Assembly (NCBI GenBank): GCA_026990035.1 | Contig: JALSIM010000004.1 | Coordinates: 1-64,000, forward strand | Reading direction: 5' to 3' | DNA length: 64,000 nucleotides | Origin: Alphaproteobacteria bacterium | Lineage (GTDB): Bacteria; Pseudomonadota; Alphaproteobacteria; Geminicoccales; Geminicoccaceae | In this document: positions 42,346 to 51,918 of the stretch, piece after piece | Position numbering within the stretch: the stretch's first letter is position 1 | How the letters are laid out: the number at the start of each line of letters is the position of its first letter | The notes under the pieces: generated by a model | The model's input: the letters and a program-made list of their open reading frames with translations, nothing else | The model's database searches: none | Told to the model about the DNA's origin: nothing | Program-made: the position numbers and the translations under genes

Positions 42346-42792
42346 TCAACGCGCCCGCTGCCAGCCGCCGCCGTCGGTCTGCTGCCAGTAGACGAGTTCG
42401 TGGCCGCTCTCGCGGGCCGCGCGCCAGCGTCGCCGCGCCGCCGCCACCGCCTCGGGATCGTTGCCGTCGAACATGTCGAGGCAGCGGGCGTAGGCCTCCC
42501 CTCCCTCGAGCGAAGCGCCGCCGACGAGCACCAACACCGTCGCTCCGTTGGGATTGTCGAGACCGGTGGTCAGATAGACGGGCTGGCGATCGGCGAAGCC
42601 GTCGGCCCGGCTGCCGTGGGGCAGGAAGGAATCGCGCCGGTAGGTCCAGAGCGCGCGGTTCAGGAGCTCGAGCTGCTCCCCGTCGGCGGTCCGCACCACC
42701 ACCCGATGACCGGCCGCCAGCACCTTCTCGAGGAGGCGGGGCAGCGCCTCCTCCACGCGGCTCCGCGTCAGATGGTAGAAGCCGATCTGCAA
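42346..42792 (-). CDS. holC: DNA polymerase III chi subunit
   Basis: A 148-residue chi subunit, which links the clamp loader to single-strand-binding protein. It begins QIGFYHLTRSRVEEALPRLL and has the core LWTYRRDSFLPHG and PVYLTTGLDNPNGA, both typical. The start appears to be TTG at 42792, since no ATG or GTG fits before the conserved N terminus. It follows pepA by 16 bp; pepA-holC is a conserved pair. Confidence 0.88.
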   Translation of the reverse strand: MQIGFYHLTRSRVEEALPRLLEKVLAAGHRVVVRTADGEQLELLNRALWTYRRDSFLPHGSRADGFADRQPVYLTTGLDNPNGATVLVLVGGASLEGGEAYARCLDMFDGNDPEAVAAARRRWRAARESGHELVYWQQTDGGGWQRAR

Positions 42793-42808
42793 GGCGCGGT
42801 CCCCGACC

Positions 42809-44302
42809 TCACCGCCCCTCGAACCGCCGGGCCACCAGCCGGTCCAGAAGGCGGACGCCGAAGCCGGTCGCCCCCTTGCGCAGGAGGGTCAGGTCACGGT
42901 CGCTCCAGGCGACGCCGGCGATGTCGATGTGCGCCCAGGGACGGTCGCCGACGAATTCCCGGAGGAAGACGGCCCCGGCGATGCTGCCCGCCTCGCGGCC
43001 GCGGCCGACGTTCTTGATCTCGGCGATGTCCGATCGGATGTGCTTGGAATAGGCCTTGTCGAGCGGCAGACGCCACAGGAGTTCGCCGACCTCCTCGCCC
43101 GCCGCGAGCAGGTTTTCGGCGAGATCGTCGTCGGTGGCGAAGAGGCCCGCCCGCTCGTGGCCGAGGGCGACGATCACCGCACCCGTCAGGGTCGCGAGAT
43201 CGACCACCGCCCGCGGCGCGAAGCGCTCGCAGACGTAGGCCAGCACATCGGCCAGCAGCAGCCGGCCTTCGGCGTCGGTGTTGACCACCTCGATGGTCTT
43301 GCCGCTGTAGGCCCGGATCACGTCGCCGGGACGCTGTGCGGTGCCCGAGGGCATGTTCTCGACGAGGCCGATGGCGCCCACCACGTCGACCGCCGCCCGG
43401 CGCGCCGCCAGGGCCCGCATCGCACCGGCCACGGCCGCCGCCCCGGCCATGTCCCATTTCATGTCCTGCATGCCGCCGGCGGGCTTGAGGGAGATGCCGC
43501 CGCTGTCGAAACAGACCCCCTTGCCGACCAGGGCCAGGGGCGCCTCCTGCTCCGCCCCCTTCCAGCGCATGATCACGACATGGGGCGGATGGGCGCTGCC
43601 CTGGCCCACCGCCAGCAGCGCCCGCATGCCGAGCCGCTCGAGCTCGGCCGGCCGCAGCACCTCGACCTCCACCCCCACTTCGCTCAGGGATTCGCAGATC
43701 CGCGCGAAGCTTTCGGGATAGAGGACGTTGGCCGGCTCGGCGACGAGATCCCGGGTCCAGGCGACGGCGCCGGCGAGGCCGCGAACCCGGGCCAGCGCGG
43801 TCCCGGCCGGCCCCGCGCTCAGGAAGCGCAGCCGGGCGAGCGGCTTGCGTTCCTCGTCCTCCTCCCCGTCCCCGCTGCGGCGATACTTGTCGAAGCGGTA
43901 GGCGCGCAGTTCGGCACCGAGGGCCATGGCGGCGATCGCCGCATCCTCTTCCAGTCCGAGCTCGAGCCCGGCCGGAGAGGCGATCACCGCCTCCCCGACC
44001 CGATCCGCCTCGAGCTGCCTGACGATCGCCGCACCCAGCTCCTCCATGTCGCGGGCCGCGAGCCCCTCGGGCTTGCCGACCACCACCACCAGGAGCCGGT
44101 CGAGACGCAGGCCCGCCGGCAGCGGCAGCGAGACGATCCGGCCGTGCCGCCGCTTCGGGCCCGGCAGGCCCAGTGCCCGGGAGACGATCCCTTCCCTGTC
44201 GAAGGCTGCGGCGGCGGCCGAAAGGCTTCCGTCCGTACCGACGAGCACCACCACCACACCCTGCTCCGGTACCGCCTCCTGCGCGACCGAAATCTCCACC
44301 AC
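42809..44302 (-). CDS. pepA: Leucyl aminopeptidase
   Basis: A 497-residue M17 peptidase with two metals. The metal-binding core is VGKGVCFDSGGISLKPAGGM followed by DMKWDMAGAAAV, and the signature NTDAEGRLLLAD is intact. It removes N-terminal residues and in some bacteria also binds DNA. The start is GTG at 44302 with AGGAGGAACC upstream. It is divergent from lptD, and a palindromic TATAGT box lies between them. Confidence 0.95.
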   Translation of the reverse strand: MVEISVAQEAVPEQGVVVVLVGTDGSLSAAAAAFDREGIVSRALGLPGPKRRHGRIVSLPLPAGLRLDRLLVVVVGKPEGLAARDMEELGAAIVRQLEADRVGEAVIASPAGLELGLEEDAAIAAMALGAELRAYRFDKYRRSGDGEEDEERKPLARLRFLSAGPAGTALARVRGLAGAVAWTRDLVAEPANVLYPESFARICESLSEVGVEVEVLRPAELERLGMRALLAVGQGSAHPPHVVIMRWKGAEQEAPLALVGKGVCFDSGGISLKPAGGMQDMKWDMAGAAAVAGAMRALAARRAAVDVVGAIGLVENMPSGTAQRPGDVIRAYSGKTIEVVNTDAEGRLLLADVLAYVCERFAPRAVVDLATLTGAVIVALGHERAGLFATDDDLAENLLAAGEEVGELLWRLPLDKAYSKHIRSDIAEIKNVGRGREAGSIAGAVFLREFVGDRPWAHIDIAGVAWSDRDLTLLRKGATGFGVRLLDRLVARRFEGR

Positions 44303-44366
44303 TGGCAGGTTCCTCCTGTTCCGTTCCTGGCTTCGGGGCCACGGCTCTTTCGCACCGCTGCCGTGC

Positions 44367-44376
44367 CACTATAGTG
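44367..44376. promoter_or_regulatory. Palindromic -10-like box between pepA and lptD
   Basis: CACTATAGTG is a perfect ten-base palindrome that reads TATAGT on both strands, so it could serve as a -10 box for both divergent genes or as an operator. No good -35 is seen at the right spacing on either strand. Confidence 0.35.
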
Positions 44377-44495
44377 CCGCCCGGCAGGGCGGGCGAGACG
44401 CCCATCGGCGCGAAATTCGGGGCGCCGACCCGTCCCGCGGGATGCTTGCTCACAACCCGACTGGCGCGGACAGGACGAAGGTCACGGGGAGTAGC

Positions 44496-46694
44496 ATGTC
44501 TGTCAGACGAGCCGGCTGGCTGGTGGCCACTCTCGTCCTCGCCCTTCTCGGCGGCCTTCCGGCGACCGCGACGGCGCAACCGGCGGTCGCGGCCGGTTCC
44601 GAGAAGCCGGAACCGCTGCTGCTCCAGGCCGAAGAGATCGTCTACGATTTCGAGCGGCGGGTGGTGACCGCCCGCGGCCGGGTGGAGCTGACCTACGGCG
44701 AGCAGGTGCTCCTCGCCGACGAGATCCGCTACGAGGAAGCCGTCGACACCGTCTTCGCCCGCGGCGACATCGTGCTGATCCGGCCGGACGGCGAGGCGGT
44801 GTTCGCCGAGGAGATGAAGCTCACCGGCGATCTCGAACGGGGGTTCATCGAGCACATCCGGGCGCGGCTCGACGAGGATACGCGGATCGCCGCCAATCTC
44901 GGGCTGCGCACCGAGGGCCGCTACAACATCTTCGAGAAGGCCGTCTATTCGCCCTGCCCCATCCGGTGCAAGGTGCGGGACGGCGGGCCCTTCTGGCAGA
45001 TCCGGGCTCGGCGGGTGGTCCACGACCAGAAGGGGCGCACCCTCACCTACTACGATGCGGTGCTCGAGATCCTCGGAGTTCCCGTCGCCTACACCCCCTA
45101 TTTCCAGCATCCGGATCCGACGGTCGAACGGCGCACGGGCTTCCTGACGCCGAGCCTCGGCATCGGCAGCGAGCTCGGTGTCACCCTGGAAACACCCTAC
45201 TACATCGACCTCGCTCCCAACCGCGACGTCACCATCAGCCCCCTGATCTCCAGCGAGCGGGCGCCGATGCTGAAGGTGGAGCTGCGCGATCTCCAGACCT
45301 TCGGCCGGACGAATCTCGAAGTGAGCGGCACCTACACCGAGGGCTACCGCCGCAACCCCGACGCGGATCGCGGCAAGGTGTTCCGCGGCCATCTCGAGGC
45401 GCGCGGCCACTACGCCGTGAGCGAGACCGATCGCGCCGGGTTCGATCTCGCCCTTTCGACCGACAACACCTATCTCGAGACCTACGGTCTCGGCGACAGC
45501 GACGTCCTCACCAATCGCCTGTACTACGAGCGCTACCGCGACCGCGGCTACGCCGCGGTCAACGCCTACGGCTTCCAGGGCCTGCGGGAGACCGACGAAC
45601 AGGGAACGATCCCCTTCGCCCTGCCGGTGGCCGAGTACCATCGGGTCGGCGAAGCCCCCCTCGGCAATTCCTTCTGGACCGTCGATGCCGGGGCGCTCGC
45701 CCTGACCCGCACCGAGGGGCTGGATACCCAGCGTCTGACCGCCGAGCTCGGCTGGGAGCTTCCCTATCTCGGTGCGATCGGCGATCTGTGGCGGCTGCGC
45801 CTCGGGCTCCGTGGCGATCTCTACCGGACCGACGGCGATCCCGGCGATTTCGGCGGCGGCGGCAGCCGCGTCACCGGCCGCATCCTGCCGCGGGTCCATC
45901 TCGGCTGGAGCTGGCCGCTGACCGGCGAGGTCGGTTCCTGGCAGCAGCTCGTCGAGCCGGTGGCGGCGCTGATGATCGACCGCAGCGACGGCAACGATCC
46001 CGACATTCCCGACGAGGACAGCCAATCCTTCGAGTTCGACGAGACCAACGTCTTCCTGCCCAGCCGGTTCACCGGCATCGACCGGGTCGAGGAGGGCGTG
46101 CGGGCCGCCTACGGGGTGCGGGCGGCGGCCGTCAGTCCCGGCGGTTTCCGGATCAGCGGCGTGCTCGGTCAGATCCTGCGGCTGTCGGGCGAGGACGAGG
46201 CCCCGGCCAACAGCGGCCTCGGGGACCGGCTGTCGGACATCGTCGGCCGGCTCGACCTGCGGCCGGGCCCCTATTTCGATCTCAGCTACCGGTTCCGTTT
46301 CGCCCGCGACGACATGGTCTTCCGCCGCAACGATGCGGTGGTGACCTTCGGACCGCCACGGCTGCGCTTCCGTCTCTCCTATCTGGAGCTCTCGGACCAG
46401 CCGCTGCCGGAGGTCGATCGCCGGCGCAAGGAATTCGTCGGCGCGCTGCGGATCGGCCTGACCGACGGTCTGAGCATCGGCGCCCAGACCCGCCGCGATC
46501 TCACCGAAAACGAAACCATCGCCACCAGCGGCGCCCTCGTCTACCGCAATCCCTGCTTCGTCTTGACGGCGGGGATCGAGCGCCGATTTACTTCCAAGGG
46601 CGAACTCAGGGACGAAACGACCTTCACCTTGCGCATCGGCCTCGCCGGTCTCGGCGATCTGGGCACCTCGGCGCCTCTGGCGGGCGTCGAATGA
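44496..46694 (+). CDS. lptD: LPS-assembly protein LptD
   Basis: A 732-residue outer-membrane protein with a cleaved signal peptide (ending ATATAQ). The N-terminal OstA/LptA-like domain (LLLQAEEIVYDFERRVVTAR) is followed by a large beta barrel (about 220-732) full of alternating strands. Cysteines in YSPCPIRCKV near the N domain and one in NPCFVLTAG near the C terminus fit disulfide bonding between domains. It inserts lipopolysaccharide into the outer leaflet. ATG at 44496 follows GGGGAG. It leads lptD-surA-ksgA. Confidence 0.93.
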   Translation: MSVRRAGWLVATLVLALLGGLPATATAQPAVAAGSEKPEPLLLQAEEIVYDFERRVVTARGRVELTYGEQVLLADEIRYEEAVDTVFARGDIVLIRPDGEAVFAEEMKLTGDLERGFIEHIRARLDEDTRIAANLGLRTEGRYNIFEKAVYSPCPIRCKVRDGGPFWQIRARRVVHDQKGRTLTYYDAVLEILGVPVAYTPYFQHPDPTVERRTGFLTPSLGIGSELGVTLETPYYIDLAPNRDVTISPLISSERAPMLKVELRDLQTFGRTNLEVSGTYTEGYRRNPDADRGKVFRGHLEARGHYAVSETDRAGFDLALSTDNTYLETYGLGDSDVLTNRLYYERYRDRGYAAVNAYGFQGLRETDEQGTIPFALPVAEYHRVGEAPLGNSFWTVDAGALALTRTEGLDTQRLTAELGWELPYLGAIGDLWRLRLGLRGDLYRTDGDPGDFGGGGSRVTGRILPRVHLGWSWPLTGEVGSWQQLVEPVAALMIDRSDGNDPDIPDEDSQSFEFDETNVFLPSRFTGIDRVEEGVRAAYGVRAAAVSPGGFRISGVLGQILRLSGEDEAPANSGLGDRLSDIVGRLDLRPGPYFDLSYRFRFARDDMVFRRNDAVVTFGPPRLRFRLSYLELSDQPLPEVDRRRKEFVGALRIGLTDGLSIGAQTRRDLTENETIATSGALVYRNPCFVLTAGIERRFTSKGELRDETTFTLRIGLAGLGDLGTSAPLAGVE

Positions 46695-46728
46695 ACTCCA
46701 GAGGCGGTATCGAAGAAAAGGACCCGGA

Positions 46729-47994
46729 ATGTTCCATCATCTGCGCCGAACGCTCCTGCTGGCGGCGGTTCTGCTGACGGGCTGGCTGGCCACGGGGGAC
46801 GGCGCCCGCGGCCAGGTCGCACTCCGGATCGCGGCGATCGTCAACCAGGACGTGATCACCGTCCAGGATCTCTTCGAGCGTCTCAACCTCGTGCTGCTGG
46901 CCACCGGCGCCGAGAACACCGAGGAAGCCCGCGCCCGTCTCGGACCGCAGGTGCTGCGCACCTACATCGACGAAACTCTCAAGCTGCAGGAAGCACGTCG
47001 GCTGGGCATCGTCGTCACCGAGCGCGAGCTGCGACAGGCTCTGGCCGGCGTCGCCGCCCGCAACGGCATGAGCCTCGAGGATCTCTTCGAGCTCCTGCGC
47101 CAGCGCGGCATCGGCATCGACACGCTGGAACGGCAGATCCGCGCGGAGCTGGCCTGGGCGCGGGTGGTCGCCCAGCAGATCCGTCCCGACGTGGTGGTTT
47201 CCGAGGAGCAGGTGTCCCTCGCCCTGGCGACGCGCGACGAGCGGGGCGCCGAAGAGGTTCTGCTTTCCGAGATCGTGCTGCCCGTCTACCGTCCGGAGCA
47301 GGAAGGACAGGTCCTGGAGGACGCCCGGCGGATCATCGAGGCGGTGCGGAACGGGGCCGATTTCGGCGCGCTGGCCCGGCAGGTCTCGGTGGCGGCCAGT
47401 GCCGGGGAACGCGGTGATCTCGGCTGGGTGCGACTGGCCAATCTGAACGACAGCATCCGCCCGATCATCGAACGGCTGGAGGTCGGGGTGCCCTCCGAGC
47501 CGGTGCGAACCGCCAACGGGGTCCGGATCTTCCTCGTTCGCGACCGTCGCAGCGGCAGCGGCGATCCGGCCCGGGAACTCGTCGAGCTCGCCCAGCTCGT
47601 GATCCCGCTGCCGGCCGATGCGACCGAGGAGGAAACGCGGCGGGCGTTGCGCGAGGCCGAGGCGGTCCGACCCCGACTCCGGGGCTGCAGGGATGTGAGC
47701 GATGTCGCCCGGGAGATCGGTGCCCCTGCTTCGGGACCGCTCGGCTGGCTGCCGCTTTCCGAACTGCCGCCCGATTTCGCCGCCGAAGTCGCCGGGCTCC
47801 CGGTCGGCGCGGTGACGCCACCGTTGCGCGGGCCGCTGGGGATCCATCTGCTGGCGCTCTGCAATCGCGGCGGCGCCGAGGGCGAGCGCCAGCGCGTCCG
47901 TCTCGAACTCGAACGCGAGCAGGTGCAGCGGCTCGCCAATCGCTATCTCCGTGACCTGCGCAAATCGGCCTACATCGAAATCCGGCTGCGCTGA
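46729..47994 (+). CDS. surA: Periplasmic chaperone and peptidyl-prolyl isomerase SurA
   Basis: A 421-residue protein. After the signal peptide comes the SurA N domain (RIAAIVNQDVITVQDLFERL, with YIDETLKLQEARRLGI), then a parvulin domain (LLSEIVLPV..., GGDLGWV-like ERGDLGWVRLANL) and a second, weaker isomerase-like segment (LVIPLPADATEEE, SGPLGWLPLSELP). It escorts outer-membrane proteins, including LptD, which is encoded 34 bp upstream. AAAGGA precedes the ATG. The last 44 bases overlap the ksgA frame. Confidence 0.92.
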   Translation: MFHHLRRTLLLAAVLLTGWLATGDGARGQVALRIAAIVNQDVITVQDLFERLNLVLLATGAENTEEARARLGPQVLRTYIDETLKLQEARRLGIVVTERELRQALAGVAARNGMSLEDLFELLRQRGIGIDTLERQIRAELAWARVVAQQIRPDVVVSEEQVSLALATRDERGAEEVLLSEIVLPVYRPEQEGQVLEDARRIIEAVRNGADFGALARQVSVAASAGERGDLGWVRLANLNDSIRPIIERLEVGVPSEPVRTANGVRIFLVRDRRSGSGDPARELVELAQLVIPLPADATEEETRRALREAEAVRPRLRGCRDVSDVAREIGAPASGPLGWLPLSELPPDFAAEVAGLPVGAVTPPLRGPLGIHLLALCNRGGAEGERQRVRLELEREQVQRLANRYLRDLRKSAYIEIRLR

Positions 47995-48877
47995 CCGCCG
48001 GCCGCCGACGGAGGCACTCGCGGAGCTGCGGCCGCAGGAGCTCGCCCGCCGGTACCGGATCACCGCCGACAAACGGCTGGGACAACATTTCCTGTTCGAT
48101 CCCGCCATTCTCGACCGTATCGCCGCCGCCGCCGGACCGTTCGCGGAGGAACTCGTCCTGGAGATCGGCCCGGGCCCCGGCGGGCTGACGCTCGCCCTGC
48201 TGCGGCACGGTGCGCGCGAGCTCCTCGCCGTGGAACGCGATCGCCGCTGCCTCGCCGCCCTCGCGGAGTTGGAGCGGGCGGCGGCGGGAAGGTTGCGGCT
48301 CCTCGCCGCCGATGCCCGCCGGCTGGAGATCGAAACGATCGCCGCCGGCGGGCGGCTGGTGATCGTCGCCAACCTCCCGTTCAACATCGCCACCGCGCTG
48401 CTGCTCGGCTGGCTCCACGCGCTGGCACCGGTGCGGCGCATGGTGCTGATGTTCCAGAAGGAAGTCGCCCTGCGGCTGCTGGCCGAACGGGGCGATCCCG
48501 CCTACGGACGGCTCTCCATCCTGACCCGGCGCCTGTGTCGGGTGGAGCGGCTGTTCGATCTGCCGCCCGGCGCCTTCGTACCCCCTCCGCGGGTCCGGGC
48601 GACGGTGCTCCGGCTCACCCCCCAACCCGACCGGCCACCGCCCGACCGGCTCGCGGCACTCGAGCGGGTGACGCGGGCGGCCTTCGGACAACGGCGCAAG
48701 ATGCTGCGTTCCAGCCTGCGGGCGCTGGGAACCGACCCGGTGGCTCTCTGCCGGGCGGCGGGAATCGACGCCGGCAGACGGGCCGAGGATCTCTCGGTCG
48801 CCGAATTCGAGGCCCTCGCCGCCGCCCTCACACCCGCTTCCGCGCGTCCCGGCGGAGCCGCTCGACGAAGCCGGTGA
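47951..48877 (+). CDS. ksgA: 16S rRNA dimethyladenosine transferase
   Basis: A roughly 308-residue enzyme that dimethylates two adenines in 16S rRNA helix 45. Landmarks are DKRLGQHFLFDPAILDRIAA, VLEIGPGPGGLTLALL, VERDRR, the catalytic NLPFNIATALLL and VPPPRVRATVLRL. The start is problematic. The only ATG, GTG or TTG in frame before the conserved part is a GTG at 47951, inside the end of surA, which would give an unusually long N terminus. A CTG at 48021 after GGAG is an alternative. The expected pdxA is missing between surA and ksgA. Confidence 0.9.
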   Translation: MTCANRPTSKSGCADRRPPTEALAELRPQELARRYRITADKRLGQHFLFDPAILDRIAAAAGPFAEELVLEIGPGPGGLTLALLRHGARELLAVERDRRCLAALAELERAAAGRLRLLAADARRLEIETIAAGGRLVIVANLPFNIATALLLGWLHALAPVRRMVLMFQKEVALRLLAERGDPAYGRLSILTRRLCRVERLFDLPPGAFVPPPRVRATVLRLTPQPDRPPPDRLAALERVTRAAFGQRRKMLRSSLRALGTDPVALCRAAGIDAGRRAEDLSVAEFEALAAALTPASARPGGAARRSR

Positions 48878-49541
48878 GGCCGGGCTGGCGCTGGCGGCGC
48901 AGGCGCTCGCCGTTGAGCACCGCCTTCAGCCCGCGCAGGCTGGTCTCGAACTCCCGATTGACGATCACATAGTCGTACTCGGGCCAGCGGGTGACGTCGG
49001 TGACCACCTGGGCCAGGCGGTAGCGCACCGTTTCCTCGCTGTCCTGGGCGCGCCGGCGCAGGCGTCGCTCGAGCTCCGCCACCGAGGGGGGGAGGATGAA
49101 CACCGCGACCATGTCCTCGCGGGCGGTGGCCCGGATCTGCTGCGCCCCCTGCCAATCGATGTCGAACAGCACGTCGCGGCCGGCGGCCAGCGCCTCCTCG
49201 ACCGGCTTTCGGGGCGTTCCGTAGCGATGGCCGTAAACCTCGGCGTGTTCGAGGAGCTCGCCGGCGGCCACCATCTCCTCGAACCGGGCGGCATCGACGA
49301 AATGATAGTCGATCCCGTCCACCTCGCCGGGCCGCGGCGGCCGGGTGGTCACCGACACCGACAAGACGAGCTCCGGTTCGCAGTCCAGCAGCGCCCGCGA
49401 CAGCGAAGTCTTGCCGGCGCCGGAGGGCGAGGAGATCACCAGCATCAGGCCACGGCGCCGGCCGCCCACCAGTCTCGACACCTCGATCCAGGGCCGATCG
49501 CCTTTCCCGGCCTCGGCCGTCCCCCGCCGGTCATCGGGCAC
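48828..49541 (-). CDS. gmk: Guanylate kinase
   Basis: A 237-residue kinase for GMP. Walker A is SSPSGAGKTSLSRALL. The GMP-binding region has SVTTRPPRPGEVDGIDYHFV and the lid VLFDIDWQGAQQI. About 30 extra N-terminal residues precede the usual start. The GTG at 49541 overlaps mltG by 11 bases. Its 3' end overlaps the convergent ksgA by 50 bp. Confidence 0.94.
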   Translation of the reverse strand: MPDDRRGTAEAGKGDRPWIEVSRLVGGRRRGLMLVISSPSGAGKTSLSRALLDCEPELVLSVSVTTRPPRPGEVDGIDYHFVDAARFEEMVAAGELLEHAEVYGHRYGTPRKPVEEALAAGRDVLFDIDWQGAQQIRATAREDMVAVFILPPSVAELERRLRRRAQDSEETVRYRLAQVVTDVTRWPEYDYVIVNREFETSLRGLKAVLNGERLRRQRQPGLTGFVERLRRDARKRV

Positions 49542-50595
49542 CGTCTTCCTCCGCCCCGTCGGTTACGCTCGCCGCGGCCGCCGGCCGCGGTACCGGCACC
49601 GGGGCGCGTCCACCCACCCGGTCGCGGATCTTCCGCCATTCGCGTACCTTGCGATTGTGCTCGGCCAGGGTGCGCGAGAAGGCGTGCCCACCGGTGCCGT
49701 CGGCGACGAAATAGAGGTAGTCCACATCGGCCGGCCGGACCGCCGCGAGCAGCGCGAGTCGCCCGGGATTGGCGATCGGGGTCGGCGGCAGCCCGTCGCG
49801 CCGGTAGGTGTTGTAGGGGCTGTCGATCGTCAGATCGGCACGCGTCAGCCGCCGCCCCAGACGTGTCTCGCCGCCGGTCAGCGCATAGATGACGGTGGGA
49901 TCGGACTGGAGGCGCATCCCCTTGCGCAGCCGGTTGACGAAGACGGCGGCGACGATCGGATACTCTTCCGGCAGCGAGGTTTCCTTCTCGATCAGCGAGG
50001 CCAGGATCAGCGCCTCCTCGGGAGTGGCGAGGGGCAGATCGGGTGCCCGCTGTGCCCAGGCCTCGGCCAGCGCCTCCTCCAGCGCCGTTCGCATCCGCCG
50101 GACGACGATCCGGCGCGGGGCGTCGCGCGGAAACAGGTAGGTCTCGGGCAGCAGCCGTCCCTCGGGCGGCGGCGGCTGCGGCAGTTCCCCGGTCAGGAAG
50201 GGCACTTCCTCCAGGAGTGCGTACACCTCGGCCACGGTGAGCCCCTCGGGGACCGTGATCCGTCGCAACAGCACCTCGCCGCGCTGCATCATGTCGAGGA
50301 TCTGCGCCGGCGTCATCCGCGCCGTCAGCCGGTATTCGCCGGCCTGCAGGCGACGGTCGCGGCCACTCAGCCGGAGTGCGATCCGGAACAGCCACGGGCG
50401 GTCGATGGCCCCGGCCTCGACGAGCCGCCGGGTGATCTCCTCCACGCCGCTGCCCCGCGGCACGTGGACGACGGTCTCGCCCTCGAGGGGACCGGGGGTG
50501 TCGAGATAGCGGAGCACGGCCCACCAGGCGCCGCCGGCGGCGATCGTCACGACGGCCAGGAAACCGGCCAGGAGGAGGAGGCGCCCGCGGGTCAC
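49531..50595 (-). CDS. mltG: Endolytic transglycosylase MltG
   Basis: A 354-residue inner-membrane protein with one N-terminal helix (LLLLAGFLAVVTIAAGGAWW). A LysM-like part is followed by the YceG catalytic domain. The catalytic Glu lies in ASLIEKETSLPEE, and LQSDPTVIYAL and DSPYNTYRRDGLPPTPIANP are typical. It cuts nascent glycan strands and sets their length. It is ten bases after fabF, and overlaps gmk without the yicC gene often found between them. The start is GTG. Confidence 0.94.
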   Translation of the reverse strand: MTRGRLLLLAGFLAVVTIAAGGAWWAVLRYLDTPGPLEGETVVHVPRGSGVEEITRRLVEAGAIDRPWLFRIALRLSGRDRRLQAGEYRLTARMTPAQILDMMQRGEVLLRRITVPEGLTVAEVYALLEEVPFLTGELPQPPPPEGRLLPETYLFPRDAPRRIVVRRMRTALEEALAEAWAQRAPDLPLATPEEALILASLIEKETSLPEEYPIVAAVFVNRLRKGMRLQSDPTVIYALTGGETRLGRRLTRADLTIDSPYNTYRRDGLPPTPIANPGRLALLAAVRPADVDYLYFVADGTGGHAFSRTLAEHNRKVREWRKIRDRVGGRAPVPVPRPAAAASVTDGAEEDGAR

Positions 50596-50605
50596 GGCGC
50601 CGCCG

Positions 50606-51874
50606 TCAGAAGGCCTCGGGATCGGTGAAGATCACGCTGGCGTTGGTACCCCCGAAGCCGAAGGAATTGCTGAGCGCCGCCCGGACCCGCCGCTCCCGGG
50701 CCCGATGCGCCACGAGATCGACATCGTCGCAGCCCTCGCTGGGATGGTCGAGATTGAGGGTCGGCGGGACCACCCCGTCGCGGATGGCGAGGATGCAGAA
50801 GATGGCCTCCACCGCTCCCGCGGCCCCGAGGAGATGGCCGATCGCCGATTTGGTGGAGGAGATCGAGAGCGCCGACGCATGGGCGCCGAACAGCCGCTTG
50901 ATCGCGCCGATCTCGATCTCGTCGCCGAGCGGGGTCGAGGTGCCGTGGGCGTTGATGTAGTCGATGTCCGTCGGCGCCAGCCCGGCGTTGGCGAGGGCGC
51001 TGCGCATGCAGCGGAAGGCGCCGTCGCCGTCAGGTGCCGGAGCGGTGATGTGATGGGCATCGCCGCTCAGCCCGTAGCCGCGCACCTCGGCGTAGATCTT
51101 CGCCCCGCGGCGGCGGGCGCGCTCGTACTCCTCGAGGACGACGATCCCCGCACCTTCGGCCATCACGAAACCGTCGCGGTCCCGGTCCCACGGACGCGAG
51201 GCCTTCTCCGGGGTCTCGTTGTAGCGGGTCGACAGCGCCCGGGCCGCCGCGAACCCGGCGATTCCGAGGCGGCAGACCGCGGCTTCGGCGCCGCCCGCGA
51301 CCATCAGATCGGCATCGCCGAGGGCGATCAGCCGGGCCGCGTCGCCGATGGCGTGCGCCCCCGTGGAGCAGGCGGTGACGACGCTATGGTTGGGCCCCTT
51401 GAGACCGAAGCGGATCGACACGTGGCCGGTGGCGAGATTGATGAGCGCGGCGGGTATGAAAAAGGGGCTGACCCGGCGCGGTCCCGACTTGTCGAGCTGG
51501 ACCGCGGTATCGGCGATGGTCGAGAGGCCGCCGATGCCGGAGCCGATCAGCACCCCCGCCCGCTCCCGCTCTTCCTCGCTTTCCGGCGCGAAGCCCGAAT
51601 CGGCGAGGGCCTGGGTGGCGGCGGCGATGGCGTAGACGATGAACAGGTCGTTGCGGCGCAGCTCGCGCGGCTCGACATAGTCGGTGGCGACGAAGCCGTC
51701 GGGCTCGTCCCCGGAAGGGACCAGCCCGGCGATCCGGGCGGGCAGGTCGGAAACGTCGAAGCGATCGATGGCGCGGATGCCGGAACGTCCTTCGAGAAGC
51801 CTCGTCCAGCTCGCCTCGACACCCGCCCCCAAAGGCGTCACCAGCCCGAGTCCCGTGACCACGACCCGTCGCAT
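50606..51874 (-). CDS. fabF: 3-oxoacyl-ACP synthase II
   Basis: A 422-residue KAS II enzyme that elongates acyl-ACP. The Cys-His-His triad is in VTACSTGAHAIG, INAHGTSTPLGD and SAIGHLLGAAGAVE. ATG at 51874 lies eight bases after GAGGAG; the GTG just before it is less likely. It follows acpP by 44 bp and belongs to the fabD-fabG-acpP-fabF row. Confidence 0.96.
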   Translation of the reverse strand: MRRVVVTGLGLVTPLGAGVEASWTRLLEGRSGIRAIDRFDVSDLPARIAGLVPSGDEPDGFVATDYVEPRELRRNDLFIVYAIAAATQALADSGFAPESEEERERAGVLIGSGIGGLSTIADTAVQLDKSGPRRVSPFFIPAALINLATGHVSIRFGLKGPNHSVVTACSTGAHAIGDAARLIALGDADLMVAGGAEAAVCRLGIAGFAAARALSTRYNETPEKASRPWDRDRDGFVMAEGAGIVVLEEYERARRRGAKIYAEVRGYGLSGDAHHITAPAPDGDGAFRCMRSALANAGLAPTDIDYINAHGTSTPLGDEIEIGAIKRLFGAHASALSISSTKSAIGHLLGAAGAVEAIFCILAIRDGVVPPTLNLDHPSEGCDDVDLVAHRARERRVRAALSNSFGFGGTNASVIFTDPEAF

Positions 51875-51918
51875 CACCCGTGCTCCTCGATCAGGCGGGC
51901 CGTCGCGGCCCGGATCCG

